From Duganella sacchari (GTDB lineage Bacteria > Pseudomonadota > Gammaproteobacteria > Burkholderiales > Burkholderiaceae_D): a DNA stretch of 64,000 bases. Of this stretch, positions 18,583-28,543 are shown in pieces. The stretch lies in the NCBI RefSeq assembly GCF_900143065.1, contig NZ_FRCX01000005.1, forward strand, positions 124,001 to 188,000, read 5' to 3'. How positions within the stretch are numbered: position 1 is the first letter of the stretch; every line of letters starts with the position of its first letter. The translations under genes were made by a program, and so were the position numbers. The notes under the pieces were generated by a model. That model worked only from the letters and a program-made list of their open reading frames with translations. It was not told the DNA's origin and did not search any database.

Positions 18583-18597
18583 TATATAAGCACCAAT

Positions 18598-18625
18598 AAA
18601 AAAACCCCTCTTGCGAGGGGTTTTT
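18598..18625. terminator. Bidirectional terminator between rsmE and the second TonB receptor
   Basis: The stem ACCCCTC / GAGGGGT with a TTGC loop is flanked by seven A on one side and five T on the other, so it can end transcription from both convergent genes. Confidence 0.88.
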
Positions 18626-18647
18626 AGTTTCTATGCAATGCTGAAGC

Positions 18648-21572
18648 TTAGAACTTCAGGCTGGCACCGAAGGTTACATAACGGCCCAGTGCATCGTAGG
18701 CGTTAGGGAAGGTGTTACCACTGTCCATCGAGGTGGTCGACACGTTAGCACCGACGATAGGCGGCTTCTTGTTGAACGCATTGTTCACGCTCAGGTTGAA
18801 GCGCAGGTTCTTGCTGTAGTTCCACACACCCGACAGGTCTGCATAGTTGTAGGCCTTGATGTGCGAGTACTCTGGCAGGAAGGTGCCCGAACCTGGCTCT
18901 ACATCAACTGCGCTGACATAACGCCAGTTGTAGCCCACTGCAAACTCACCCACATTCCAGGTAGTGCGCTGGTTGAACTTGCGCTTGTACACTGGAGCGG
19001 TCGAGTTGCTGATGCTGGCGCAAGCCACCGAGTAGTAACCAACGCAATTACGCGTATCCGAGGTCGGGGTGCCTTTGAAGTCGAACGACTGCACCTGGTT
19101 CAGTGCAAACGACAGATCAAAGTTACCGTACTTGGGATCCAGATTCAGCTGACGTGCTTGCAGCTTGTAGTTCACGTTCAGATCGAAACCGCTGGTTTTC
19201 TGATAACCGGAGTTCGACAGCGGCGTGAACACACCCTTCGAATCAGCACCGTTGAAGGTACCGTTAGCTGGGTTACGGCCGATCGCCGCGCACGCATCAT
19301 TGAAAGCGAACGTAGGATTGTTCTTGTAGCAAGCATCCAGAATGTCCGTGGTGCTCAGGCTCGATACGGCTTTGTCGATCTTGATCTCGTAGTAGTCCAG
19401 CGAGATGGCCAGCTTAGGCACTGGCTCCCAGACGAAGCCCAGAGTCTTGGTTTTCGCTTCCTCAGGGCCCAGCTTAGGATTGCCGCCGGTCAGATTGTTG
19501 ATCTGGCCCGACGATGGCACTGGCACCGAACCGACTTCGCTGACTGGCACACCGGTCAGACGGCACAGGTTCGACAGCGTGCCCGCCGTGTTGGCATCCG
19601 ATTGCTTGATGTTACCCAGCTGGCATGGATCCACTGCCAGGTTGGACAGACCCGTGGTCAGCGGCTGGAACAGCTCGTTGACGTTAGGTGCGCGGGTGGC
19701 TTTCTGCACGTTGGCACGGAAACGGATCGATTTGACTGGTTCCCAGTCGCCGCCCAGTTTCCAGCTGCCGTAGCTCTGCTTGGCACCGGCGGTTTCGAAC
19801 GAGGTCTCGCGGTAGCCGGCTTCAGCATTCAAGCTGCGGAAGAAGCTCTTGTCCTTGATCAGCGGGATTTGCGCTTCAGCCGCGTATTCACGCAGACGGA
19901 AGGTACCTACACGGTCCGGCGTAGGCGAACCGGTACCCAGCACTTCACCCTGGATCTGCGAAGCAGCATCCGACTGGGTGCCGGCGACGACCTTGCGCTG
20001 TTCAGCGCTGATTGCCATGGTGACTGGCGTACCTGCCCATGGGCTGACGAACTTGTTGCCGAAATCACCCGAGAAGTTCACCGAACCTACGTCTTGCTGT
20101 ACGTTTTGCAGCAGGATGGCGCTGGAGTTGATGAACGCCAGCTGGGCCGGGGTGATACTGCCAGCAGCGCCGAACACGTTCAGCGGTACGCAGTTGTTCG
20201 CCGCATTCACGCAAGCGGTAGTGCTGACAGCATTCAGTGCCTGCTGCACCTTCGACAGCGAACCCCAGTTCAGACGGGTCTGGATCTGGTCGGCGCTGCC
20301 GCGGCTCCAGGACACGTCATAGGTCCAGTCCATGAACAGATCGCCTTTGAGGCCCAGGTTGTACTGCAGGGTCTTGTTGTCAAAGTTATTGAAACGCGGG
20401 CCCAGCTCGACAAAGCGGCGGTTGACCGTCATTGGCACCAGGGTGGTGTTGCCTACCACGCAGTTCGCTGCCGAAATGCCACGGCGCGCGCAAATCTGCT
20501 GGCGTGCGGGTTCAGGGATGTAAGCGTTACCGATCGGCACGCTGAAGACGTTGCCGAAAGTACCCGATTCAGCCAGGGTGGAGCTCACTTTGCTGGCGGT
20601 GTAGAACACTTCAGCATACGCTTCGAAGTGATCATTGATCTTGTAGTTGGCCAGCGAGGTTGCCTGGGTACGGTCCAGACCCGTCGCGTAGTAGTTCAGC
20701 GGATTGGTATTGTACTGCACCAATGGGCTGACCAGTTTGCCGCTGGCCGGATCGATCTGCCAGTTGCCGGCCAGGGTATCGGTACCACCGGTACCCTTGC
20801 CAATCGCGAAACCGGAAGGAATGGTGGTATTGGAGCCGGTCGGCTTGCCGGTTACCGAGCTCAGGCTGGTCACGCCGAAATCACGCGCGCCCTGGGTCAC
20901 TGGATCCGACACGGTTTTGCCGATGCTCAGCACCACATTGCCACGGCCTTCATCCAGGCTGGCGCCCATGGTCAGGTCGGTACGCTTGCGCTTGCCGTCA
21001 TGCTGGTCAGCGGTGGCGCCATACGAGCTGGTGATGTCGATACCGGTGAAATTCTTTTTCAGGTTGAAGTTGACCACACCGGCCACGGCATCCGCGCCGT
21101 ACGCAACCGATGCACCACCGGTCAGCAGGTCGACACGGCTCAGCAGTGCGATAGGAATCGAGTTGGTGTCGACCGTACCGTTCAGATTGAACGGTACCAG
21201 ACGGCGGCCGTTGATCATGACCAGGGTACGGTTAGGGCCCAGGCCACGCAGGTCGATGGTCGCACCGCCGGCAGAACCGTTATTGGTACCTGGACCGATT
21301 GCTGGCACTGCCGCTGGCAGGCCTTTGAAGAATTCTTCCACCGCCACAGGCTGGGACGATTTGATTTCCTCGGCGCTCACGGAAGAAATCGGGCTGGTCG
21401 AGGTGGTACCTGGCGTGGTGATACGGGTACCGGTCACTTGCACCGATTCAATCTTCTGCTGCGGTGCCGCGTCTTGTGCAATAGCGTTGTGCATCATTGC
21501 GGTCATGCCCACCAGCATCGAGCCAGCGAACATGGTACGCAAGGTACGCGACATCTTTTTCTCTTGAATCAT
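18648..21572 (-). CDS. TonB-dependent outer membrane receptor (second of four)
   Basis: A 974-residue receptor. The signal peptide ends near AIAQ (residue 33), followed by a TonB-box-like IESVQVTGTRI, a plug domain (LRGLGPNRTLVMINGRR, GGASVAYGADAVAGVVN) and a barrel ending FGASLKF with a terminal Phe, the outer membrane assembly signal. It belongs to the same broad class as the first and third receptors here but is not a recent copy. The ATG at 21572 has GGGAG upstream; a second Met at residue 7 is possible. It is a single-gene unit with a very long upstream region. The substrate is unknown. Confidence 0.9.
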   Translation of the reverse strand: MIQEKKMSRTLRTMFAGSMLVGMTAMMHNAIAQDAAPQQKIESVQVTGTRITTPGTTSTSPISSVSAEEIKSSQPVAVEEFFKGLPAAVPAIGPGTNNGSAGGATIDLRGLGPNRTLVMINGRRLVPFNLNGTVDTNSIPIALLSRVDLLTGGASVAYGADAVAGVVNFNLKKNFTGIDITSSYGATADQHDGKRKRTDLTMGASLDEGRGNVVLSIGKTVSDPVTQGARDFGVTSLSSVTGKPTGSNTTIPSGFAIGKGTGGTDTLAGNWQIDPASGKLVSPLVQYNTNPLNYYATGLDRTQATSLANYKINDHFEAYAEVFYTASKVSSTLAESGTFGNVFSVPIGNAYIPEPARQQICARRGISAANCVVGNTTLVPMTVNRRFVELGPRFNNFDNKTLQYNLGLKGDLFMDWTYDVSWSRGSADQIQTRLNWGSLSKVQQALNAVSTTACVNAANNCVPLNVFGAAGSITPAQLAFINSSAILLQNVQQDVGSVNFSGDFGNKFVSPWAGTPVTMAISAEQRKVVAGTQSDAASQIQGEVLGTGSPTPDRVGTFRLREYAAEAQIPLIKDKSFFRSLNAEAGYRETSFETAGAKQSYGSWKLGGDWEPVKSIRFRANVQKATRAPNVNELFQPLTTGLSNLAVDPCQLGNIKQSDANTAGTLSNLCRLTGVPVSEVGSVPVPSSGQINNLTGGNPKLGPEEAKTKTLGFVWEPVPKLAISLDYYEIKIDKAVSSLSTTDILDACYKNNPTFAFNDACAAIGRNPANGTFNGADSKGVFTPLSNSGYQKTSGFDLNVNYKLQARQLNLDPKYGNFDLSFALNQVQSFDFKGTPTSDTRNCVGYYSVACASISNSTAPVYKRKFNQRTTWNVGEFAVGYNWRYVSAVDVEPGSGTFLPEYSHIKAYNYADLSGVWNYSKNLRFNLSVNNAFNKKPPIVGANVSTTSMDSGNTFPNAYDALGRYVTFGASLKF

Positions 21573-22379
21573 TGTAAAACTCCCATTATTAAACTCCCCG
21601 GTTGGAGGAGAAACCTAAACCATCAAAAGGCCATGTTTTATTTAAAAAACCGGCATATTGCGTGGCCAGCCCGAAGGATTCTTTAAACCTGTGATGGATA
21701 TTAACCTTGGGGCTGAACCGCCCTGGGTTGATTATCAAGGGTGCTGAATCTCGCTTATTGAACCTGGCAAAATGGTTATTTGCAGGCGCAGTGCATGAAA
21801 CCATTGGGCCGCCAAAACTGTCAACAACGGGGGAGCAATGTTTCGTGAAAACAACGGACCGCAAGCAGCGCAACAATGCAAGAACTTTACGCAATTTTCT
21901 TTTGCTGCACCGCAAGATATTTCATTGCACATCTACCAATGCGATATGTAACAATACTTTTATTTATGTAAATCAACGTAAATCAAAATTAAATATTGAG
22001 AACAAAGATAATTATTCGCATTGATACTGCCATCACTCGATTGAATTTTACTTAATATTTGTGCAGCGCAATGCGGCCTGTGTATCATTGTTGTTACAAA
22101 ACTGCGCTTGACTGTCATGGTCATGTCAAAATGGTTATGACAACGTTTATTACCCAAAAGCATTGTCGTTGTTTTCCCGCAACGCCCGTTTTAGGTGCAT
22201 CCGCCCGAAATTGGTGCATATCAAGGTGCATTTTTAACTTTACTAATGAAGTATGTTTTATCGGATTATCTGATTTAAATATGAAATAAATCCCACATAA
22301 TCCAGATTAATAATCCCGGCATTATCTTTAAAAAATCAATTCATGAACCAATTCAGGGGATTAGACCGCGCCCCGCCTG
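21573..22379. promoter_or_regulatory. About 800-base AT-rich region between divergent genes
   Basis: No convincing gene is seen; short open frames lack ribosome sites and family features. On the minus side a consensus TTGACA (21819-21824) could be the -35 of the receptor promoter, with a weak -10. On the plus side GGTGCAT occurs three times at about 22194-22231 (after TTTTA, AAATT and TCAA) in direct orientation. It resembles the half-site of the NtrC sites near glnA, but without the inverted partner. The stretch at 21940-22030 is strongly AT-rich. Confidence 0.35.
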
Positions 22380-22463
22380 AGCAGGTAAAATAACGCCTGC
22401 GGCCGCTGTCCGAGGGGACTGGCCGCGACGCTCTCCGCTAGCTACGGAGCCCTATCACCTGCT
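22380..22463 (+). ncRNA. Possible structured 5' leader of the FAD oxidoreductase gene
   Basis: An outer stem AGCAGGT (22380-22386) with ACCTGCT (22457-22463) encloses two hairpins: GCGGCC (22399-22404) with GGCCGC (22421-22426), extended inside by GTCC/GGAC, and CTCCG (22433-22437) with CGGAG (22445-22449). It ends 12 bases before the start codon, where the ribosome binds, so opening or closing it could control translation. It matches no riboswitch class I know. It may be a novel cis-acting RNA or chance pairing in GC-rich DNA. Confidence 0.35.
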
Positions 22464-22475
22464 GGAACACTCACC

Positions 22476-24113
22476 ATGCTGAGACTGAATGAACTCAAGC
22501 TTCCGTTGGACCATACGGAAGAACAACTGCCGCCCGCCATCATTGCGCGCCTGGGCATCACGGCCGACGACCTGCTCGGCTTTACCGTTTATAAACGCAG
22601 TTATGACGCCCGCAAAAAGTCGGCGATCGTCCTGATCTACTCGCTGGATATCGCCCTCAAGGACGAAGCCGCTGTACTGCAGCGCCATCACAACGACGTG
22701 CACATCATGCCGTCGCCGGACACCGCCTATAAATTCGTTGCCGACGGCAAGGCGCTGGCCGCGCACCCGGACTTCCAGCGCCCGGTGGTCATCGGCATCG
22801 GCCCGTGCGGCCTGCTGGCCGCGCTGATCCTGGCGCAGATGGGCCTCCGCCCTATCATCGTCGAGCGCGGCAAGGTGGTGCGTGAGCGTACCGTCGATAC
22901 CTTCGGTTTCTGGCGCCAGCGCAAGCTGAACCCGGAGTCGAACGTGCAGTTTGGCGAAGGCGGCGCCGGCACCTTCTCGGACGGCAAACTGTACAGCCAG
23001 ATCAAGGACCCGAAACACTACGGCCGCAAGGTGCTGACCGAGTTCGTCAAGGCCGGGGCGCCGGAAGAGATCATTTATGTGAGCAAGCCCCACATCGGCA
23101 CCTTCCGCCTGGTCAAGATGGTGGAATCGATGCGTGAAACCATCGAGGCGCTGGGCGGCGAATACCGCTTCGAGAGCAAGGTCACTGACATCGATGTGGC
23201 AGAAACCGCCAACGGCCGCCAGATCCGCGGCATCACGCTCGAGAGCGGCGAGCAGATCGTCACCAATCACGTGATCCTGGCCATCGGCCACAGTGCACGC
23301 GACACCTTCCAGATGCTGTACGACCGCGGCGTATATATCGAGGCCAAGCCGTTCTCGATCGGCTTCCGTGTTGAACACCCGCAATCGCTGATCGACGCCT
23401 GCCGCTTCGGTCCCAGCGCCGGCCACCCGATCCTGGGCGCAGCCGACTACAAGCTGGTGCACCACGCATCCAATGGCCGCGCCGTGTACAGCTTCTGCAT
23501 GTGCCCGGGCGGCACGGTGGTGGCGGCGGCGTCCGAACCGGGCCGCGTGGTCACCAATGGCATGAGCCAGTACTCGCGTAACGAGCGCAACGCCAACAGT
23601 GCGATTGTGGTCAGCATTTCACCGGAAGTCGATTATCCGGGCCATCCGCTGGCCGGCATCGCCCTGCAGCGCGACCTCGAAGAGCAAGCCTTCAAGCTGG
23701 GCGGCGGCACCTACAATGCGCCAGGCCAGCTGATGGGGGATTTTGTGGCCGGCCGCCCATCCACCGAGTTCGGCGCCGTGGTGCCATCGTACAAACCGGG
23801 CATCACGCTGACCGACCTGGCGCAGATCCTGCCGGAGTACGCCGTGACCGCGCTGCGCGAAGCCTTTCCGGCATTCGACAAGCAGATCAAGGGCTACTTC
23901 AAGCATGACGCCGTGCTGACGGGCCTGGAGACACGCACCTCGTCGCCGATCCGCATCAAGCGCCGTGACGACACGCTGCAAAGCCTGAACACGCTGGGCC
24001 TGTTCCCGGCCGGCGAAGGTGCGGGCTATGCGGGTGGCATCCTGTCCGCCGGCGTGGATGGCATCAAGGTGGCGGAAGCCGTGGCGCTGTCGATGGCCGC
24101 GCAACAAGCCTAA
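22476..24113 (+). CDS. FAD-dependent oxidoreductase of the COG2509 type
   Basis: A 545-residue flavoprotein. A roughly 100-residue N-terminal domain (MLRLNELKLPLDHTEEQL...) precedes a Rossmann FAD site, VVIGIGPCGLLAALILAQMG (about residues 104-123), then ERGKVVRER, GGAGTFSDGKLYSQIKDP and a second FAD contact near the end (LGLFPAGEGAGYAGGI, residue about 510). This layout is that of the uncharacterised dehydrogenases of COG2509. The reaction is unknown. Its stop codon overlaps by three bases the stop of the convergent histidine kinase. The ribosome site is weak and may lie in the leader structure before it. Confidence 0.85.
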   Translation: MLRLNELKLPLDHTEEQLPPAIIARLGITADDLLGFTVYKRSYDARKKSAIVLIYSLDIALKDEAAVLQRHHNDVHIMPSPDTAYKFVADGKALAAHPDFQRPVVIGIGPCGLLAALILAQMGLRPIIVERGKVVRERTVDTFGFWRQRKLNPESNVQFGEGGAGTFSDGKLYSQIKDPKHYGRKVLTEFVKAGAPEEIIYVSKPHIGTFRLVKMVESMRETIEALGGEYRFESKVTDIDVAETANGRQIRGITLESGEQIVTNHVILAIGHSARDTFQMLYDRGVYIEAKPFSIGFRVEHPQSLIDACRFGPSAGHPILGAADYKLVHHASNGRAVYSFCMCPGGTVVAAASEPGRVVTNGMSQYSRNERNANSAIVVSISPEVDYPGHPLAGIALQRDLEEQAFKLGGGTYNAPGQLMGDFVAGRPSTEFGAVVPSYKPGITLTDLAQILPEYAVTALREAFPAFDKQIKGYFKHDAVLTGLETRTSSPIRIKRRDDTLQSLNTLGLFPAGEGAGYAGGILSAGVDGIKVAEAVALSMAAQQA

Positions 24114-25477
24114 GGCTTGGCACTCCGGACCGGCAGCCGCAGCCTGAGGCGGCAGCCGGTGCCAGGAGCACTGGGCGCCACCGCCACCTGCCCGCCCATC
24201 TGGTGCACAATCGTGTACACGATGTGCATGCCGAGCCCGGAACCGCCCTGCCCGCGCTTGGTGGTGAAGAAGGGTTCAAACAGGCGCTCGCGCACTTCCT
24301 GCGTCAGGCCGATGCCGTCATCGGCAAACTCCAGCAGCAGCCAGTAGGCGCCGCCTTCCAGCGCCATGTGCGCGGCCAGCGTCACCTTGCCCGGACCGCC
24401 ATCGGGATAGCCATGCTTGGCCGCGTTCATGAGCAGGTTCGACAGCACCTGCGACCAGCGCCCCGTGTCCAGCCGCGTACGCAGATCGGCAGCGATATCG
24501 ACCTCCACCGTAATGCCCACCTTGCGCAACTCCGGTCCATGCGCCGACACCACGCTCAGCGCATGCTCGCGCAGCCGCACCTCCGATTCATGCTGGCTGC
24601 CCTGGTCCACCGCGAGTTGTTTGAAGTTACCGATCAGATCAGCCGCGCGCGCCAGGTTGCGCTCAATGAGCTGCGCGCCTTCGCGCAAACGCTGCACCGT
24701 CACCAGCAGTTCGGAACGGCTGACGCGCTCGCCGCTGACGCATTTGAATAAATCCTCGGCATAGCTGGTCATGGTGGACGCGGCCGTGACCGCCACGCCG
24801 ATCGGCGTATTGACCTCATGCGCCACGCCCGCCACCAGCGTTCCCAGCGCCACCATTTTTTCCTGCTCCACCAGCGTCGCCTGGGCTGCCAGCAGCGCCT
24901 CGGTGCGGCGCTGCACCTTGGCTTCCAGCTGCTGCTCGCGCTCCTGGTGCTGCAACTCGGCGGCACAGCGCGCCGCGAAAATCGACAGCAGCGACAGCGC
25001 TAGCAGGCGCTTGTCCTCGGAAATCGGTTTGGTGTCGATGGCGGACAGGATGCCCAGGGTCTTGCCTTCCGTATCGATCATGGGCATGCCGATATAGCTT
25101 TCCGCCTTCATATCGACCAGCAGCGTGTCTTCCGGGTAATCGGCCTGGATGCCGCTGGCGTGGAAGCACATGCACTGGTCGGTCACGTCCTGGCACGGCG
25201 TGTGGCGCAAGCTGTATTCCATATTCGGCAAATAGTCCTGGCCGGCCCATACGGCTAGCGTGCGGATGCCCTCATCGCCGTCGTCCAAGGTGATGACGCG
25301 GCCGGCAATGACGTAGGTGACATCCAGCGCATGCGCCAGATCGCGCACCAGGATGCGCAGGAAGTCGTCGCCACGGGCACGCGAGGTTGACGCCGTAATC
25401 GACCGCAGCGCAGCCTCGGCCAGCGCCCGCCCATCGGCCGCATCGAACAGCGGCACCGCCTCTTCTAGCTCGCTCAT
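24110..25477 (-). CDS. GAF-domain sensor histidine kinase
   Basis: A 455-residue soluble kinase without membrane helices. A GAF domain (about residues 15-180, with CMCFHASGIQADYPED and YIGMPMIDTEGKTLG) is followed by a coiled coil (about 185-215), a dimerisation domain with the phospho-His in GVAHEVNTPIGV, and an ATPase domain with N-box NLLMNAAKHGYPDG, DDGIGLT and GSGLGMHIV. The H-box with HEVNTPIG places it with cytosolic kinases lacking a linked regulator. No response regulator is next to it. The ATG at 25477 was chosen for its GGGGAG site; another lies 15 bases upstream. The signal is unknown. Confidence 0.88.
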   Translation of the reverse strand: MSELEEAVPLFDAADGRALAEAALRSITASTSRARGDDFLRILVRDLAHALDVTYVIAGRVITLDDGDEGIRTLAVWAGQDYLPNMEYSLRHTPCQDVTDQCMCFHASGIQADYPEDTLLVDMKAESYIGMPMIDTEGKTLGILSAIDTKPISEDKRLLALSLLSIFAARCAAELQHQEREQQLEAKVQRRTEALLAAQATLVEQEKMVALGTLVAGVAHEVNTPIGVAVTAASTMTSYAEDLFKCVSGERVSRSELLVTVQRLREGAQLIERNLARAADLIGNFKQLAVDQGSQHESEVRLREHALSVVSAHGPELRKVGITVEVDIAADLRTRLDTGRWSQVLSNLLMNAAKHGYPDGGPGKVTLAAHMALEGGAYWLLLEFADDGIGLTQEVRERLFEPFFTTKRGQGGSGLGMHIVYTIVHQMGGQVAVAPSAPGTGCRLRLRLPVRSAKP

Positions 25478-25792
25478 TGCCTGACTCCCCATCGCTAAGT
25501 CAGGTCAATTGTATCGTTATTTATCCGCGTAAACATGGTTTTATATTTCGCCCCGCGCTAGCACGTTCCCGCTATAAATATCCAAATACTTTGTATTTTT
25601 GTGTAAAAAACTCGTTATTTTTGGGAAAAACCGCAGGAAGTGTTGTTTATTTCAACGCTGTTACAGAAGCACAATTGACCGTGCGTGACGGCGAGTGGTC
25701 TGATGACTCGCCTGAATAATTTCAGTGATGGATTATTCATAGTGTAAGTTTCAATAACAAAGAAGCAAGAAACACCCCCAAGGAGTTGATCA
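25478..25792 (+). promoter_or_regulatory. Upstream region of the third TonB receptor
   Basis: 315 AT-rich bases between divergent genes. It contains a hairpin GGCGAGT (25690-25696) / ACTCGCC (25706-25712) about 80 bases before the receptor start, and ends with AAGGAG 8 bases before the ATG. No clear promoter boxes or gene were identified. Confidence 0.3.
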
Positions 25793-28483
25793 ATGATGAT
25801 GGAAACTGTTTTGTCGCGATCGCTGCGTGTGATGTTTGCAAGCGGCGCCGCCCTGATGCTGGCACAACCGGCATTCGCCCAAGACGCGCCGATCCAGCGC
25901 GTAGAAATTACCGGTTCGGCAATCAAGCGTATCGACGCTGAGACTGCGGTGCCGGTCACCGTGGTGAAGATGGCTGACCTGAAGAAGGAAGGCATTACCA
26001 CGATCGAGCAAGTCATGGCCAACCTGAGCGTGTCGCAAGCAGCCCAGGGCACCAGCCAGGTGGTCGGCGCCAGCACCGGCGGCGCCTCGTTTGCCGACCT
26101 GCGCGGCATCGGCGCCAACAAGACGCTGGTACTGCTGAACGGCCGTCGCCTGGCAAACAATGCCTACGACAGCTCGGCGCCTGACCTGAACATGATCCCG
26201 TTTGCCGCGCTGGAACGCGTGGAAGTGCTGCGTGACGGCGCCTCGGCGCTGTACGGTTCGGATGCAGTGGGCGGCGTAATCAACTTCATCACCAAGAAAG
26301 ACTACCAGGGCGGCACCATCACCGTGGGCGCGGACAATCCGCAGCACGACGGCGGCTTTGCCAACAACTTCAACGCCGGCTACGGCTGGGGCGACCTGGA
26401 CAAGAACGGTTTCAACATCTTCGCGATGGTGGACCACCAGGAACAGCACCGCATCGGCGGCACCCAGCGTGACTTCAACACCCGCTATGCGGGCGGCCTG
26501 TCGGCCTCGACCTTCCCGGCCAACTGGGCGCAAGGCGACCTGGCGGGCAACCCTGCCGGCCCAGGCTGCACCACCGGCAGCCACCTGATCCCTGGCAAGA
26601 ACGGCCAGTGCCAGATGACCACTTCGTCCTTCGTGGACTACGTGCCGAAGAGCGAGCGCACCACCGGCCTGGTCAAAGCCACCGTCAAGATCAATGAAAA
26701 CCACGAGCTGGGCATTGAATTCCTGTCGACCCAGAGCAAGGTCCAGAGCGCGATTGCCCCGGTGCCTTACGGCGGCCTGTACATGAACCGCCTGCGTCCG
26801 GACGGCACGCCGAATCCGTACTTCCCAACCGCAGCCGGCCTCGATCCAAACTATATGGACGCCGACGGCGCCGCCACGGCCGGCGTCAAGCCTGGCTTCG
26901 TCAGCGCACGCTGGCGCGACCTGCCTAACGGCGCCCGTGCGGATGAAAACATCAACAAGCAGCAACGCCTGGTCGTCTCGATGACCGGCGTGCTCGCTGG
27001 CTGGGACTACACCGGCGCCGTGACCTACAATGAAAACAAGGTCAAGGAAAACCTGTACGGCTACAGCGACGGCGGCATCATCACCCAGGGCGTGCTGGAT
27101 GGCGTGATCAATCCGTTTGGCGACCAGAGCGCCGCCGGTACCGCGCTGCTCAACAGCGCCGCACTGAACGGCAACATCCAGAACGCCAAGGGCACCAGCA
27201 AGGGCGCCGACCTGAAGCTCAGCCGCGAAGTCGGCGACTGGTTCCAGAACGGCCACCAGGCAGGCCTGGCAGTTGGCGTGCAATACGAGCACCAGGAATT
27301 CCGCAGCGCAGCCAATCCGGAGTTTGCCGCCAAGGTAATCGCCTCCACCGGTATCGATCCAAACACCCTGAACGAAGGTTCGCGCAATGTCTCGGCCTTC
27401 TTCAGCGAACTGAACGTGCCGGTGCTGAAAAACCTGGACGTGACCGCTGCCGTGCGTTACGACAAGTACAGCGACTTTGGCCATACCGCCAATCCGAAAC
27501 TCGGCTTCCGTTTCCAGCCAGCCAAGGAAGTGCTGTTCCGCGGTTCGTACTCGAAGGGCTTCCGCGCGCCGTCGCTGTATGACATCAATGCTGGCAACGC
27601 ATACACCAACGCAGCCGACACCTTGAACGATCCGAAAAACTGCCCGGCCGGCGTACCACAGCCAGGCAAGCCAGCATCGGCCAACTGCGACCAGCAGTTC
27701 CAGGTGCTGAACGGTGGCCAGCAGGGCCTGAGCCCTGAGCGTTCGAAAAACGGTACCGTAGGTGTGGTGTGGGAGCCGATCAACAATCTGTCGGTGAGCG
27801 CTGACTGGTGGTCGATCCGCCTGACCCAGCAGATCGGCAGCCTGGCTGACTACGACGTGCTGAACAACCCGGACCTGTTCGCTTCGCACATCATCCGCAA
27901 CGCCTCGGGCAACCTGGCCGTGGATGGTTCGCAGTGCCCTAATCCGGTCACCTGCGGCTACCTGGACCTGCGTACCCAGAATCTGGGCGACATGAACACC
28001 AATGGTGTCGACCTCTCGGCCAACTACCGTCTGCGCACCAAGGACTACGGCAACTTCACCTTCGCCTACAACGGTACCTGGGTACACAAGTATGAGTACC
28101 AGAACTTTGCGGGCGACGAGATGCACAACAAGGTGGGCGTGTACTCGGGCGACGGTCCTATCTTCCGCTGGCAAAATACGCTGAACCTGAACTGGAATCA
28201 GGGCAAGTTCGGCGCCGGTCTGACGGGTCACTACAAATCGGGCTACGTCGATCAGGTCACCGACAACGATCCAACCCACCGTGTGGCGTCGTACACCACG
28301 TTCGACGGCTACGGCTCGTGGACCGCAATGCGCGGCCTGACCCTGACCGTTGGCGTGCGCAACCTGTTTGACCGTGAACCGCCGCTGTCGTACCAGTCGG
28401 GCCATTTCCAGGCTGGCTATGACCCGCGCTACACCGACCCAACCGGCCGTACTGCTTACGTCCGCGCGACCTACGACTTCTAA
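25793..28483 (+). CDS. TonB-dependent outer membrane receptor (third of four)
   Basis: An 896-residue receptor with a signal peptide ending at AFAQ (residue 30), a TonB-box-like IQRVEITGSAIKR, a plug (LRGIGANKTLVLLNGRR, DGASALYGSDAVGGVIN) and a barrel ending GRTAYVRATYDF with a terminal Phe. Its N-terminus (MMMETVLSRSLRVMF) is strikingly like that of the first receptor (MMKETVLSRSVRM), suggesting related genes. Three ATG codons in a row follow the ribosome site; the first at 25793 is 8 bases from AAGGAG. It is a single-gene unit with a strong terminator. The substrate is unknown. Confidence 0.9.
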   Translation: MMMETVLSRSLRVMFASGAALMLAQPAFAQDAPIQRVEITGSAIKRIDAETAVPVTVVKMADLKKEGITTIEQVMANLSVSQAAQGTSQVVGASTGGASFADLRGIGANKTLVLLNGRRLANNAYDSSAPDLNMIPFAALERVEVLRDGASALYGSDAVGGVINFITKKDYQGGTITVGADNPQHDGGFANNFNAGYGWGDLDKNGFNIFAMVDHQEQHRIGGTQRDFNTRYAGGLSASTFPANWAQGDLAGNPAGPGCTTGSHLIPGKNGQCQMTTSSFVDYVPKSERTTGLVKATVKINENHELGIEFLSTQSKVQSAIAPVPYGGLYMNRLRPDGTPNPYFPTAAGLDPNYMDADGAATAGVKPGFVSARWRDLPNGARADENINKQQRLVVSMTGVLAGWDYTGAVTYNENKVKENLYGYSDGGIITQGVLDGVINPFGDQSAAGTALLNSAALNGNIQNAKGTSKGADLKLSREVGDWFQNGHQAGLAVGVQYEHQEFRSAANPEFAAKVIASTGIDPNTLNEGSRNVSAFFSELNVPVLKNLDVTAAVRYDKYSDFGHTANPKLGFRFQPAKEVLFRGSYSKGFRAPSLYDINAGNAYTNAADTLNDPKNCPAGVPQPGKPASANCDQQFQVLNGGQQGLSPERSKNGTVGVVWEPINNLSVSADWWSIRLTQQIGSLADYDVLNNPDLFASHIIRNASGNLAVDGSQCPNPVTCGYLDLRTQNLGDMNTNGVDLSANYRLRTKDYGNFTFAYNGTWVHKYEYQNFAGDEMHNKVGVYSGDGPIFRWQNTLNLNWNQGKFGAGLTGHYKSGYVDQVTDNDPTHRVASYTTFDGYGSWTAMRGLTLTVGVRNLFDREPPLSYQSGHFQAGYDPRYTDPTGRTAYVRATYDF

Positions 28484-28498
28484 TCGTTGATCGCCGAT

Positions 28499-28540
28499 TC
28501 CCGGTGGTCCTGAGTATGCTCAGGACCACCGGGATTTTTT
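28499..28540 (+). terminator. Terminator of the third TonB receptor gene
   Basis: A perfect 15-bp stem (TCCCGGTGGTCCTGA and its complement) with a 6-base loop is followed by six T. There is no T run on the minus side, so it serves mainly the plus-strand gene. Confidence 0.92.
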
Positions 28541-28543
28541 CGT

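Noticed and set aside
21707..22289. Small open frames of 65 to 105 codons between the second TonB receptor and the FAD gene
   Set aside because: They lack ribosome sites and recognisable features and lie in AT-rich regulatory DNA.
22380..22463. tRNA or guanidine-I riboswitch
   Set aside because: The two internal hairpins and the lack of a TTCGA loop and CCA end exclude a tRNA. GTCCGAG recalls the guanidine-I class, but the order and other conserved bases do not fit.
22240..22475. Sigma-54 promoter for the FAD oxidoreductase gene
   Set aside because: Because of the GGTGCAT repeats I looked for GG-N10-GC elements downstream; none with acceptable consensus was found.
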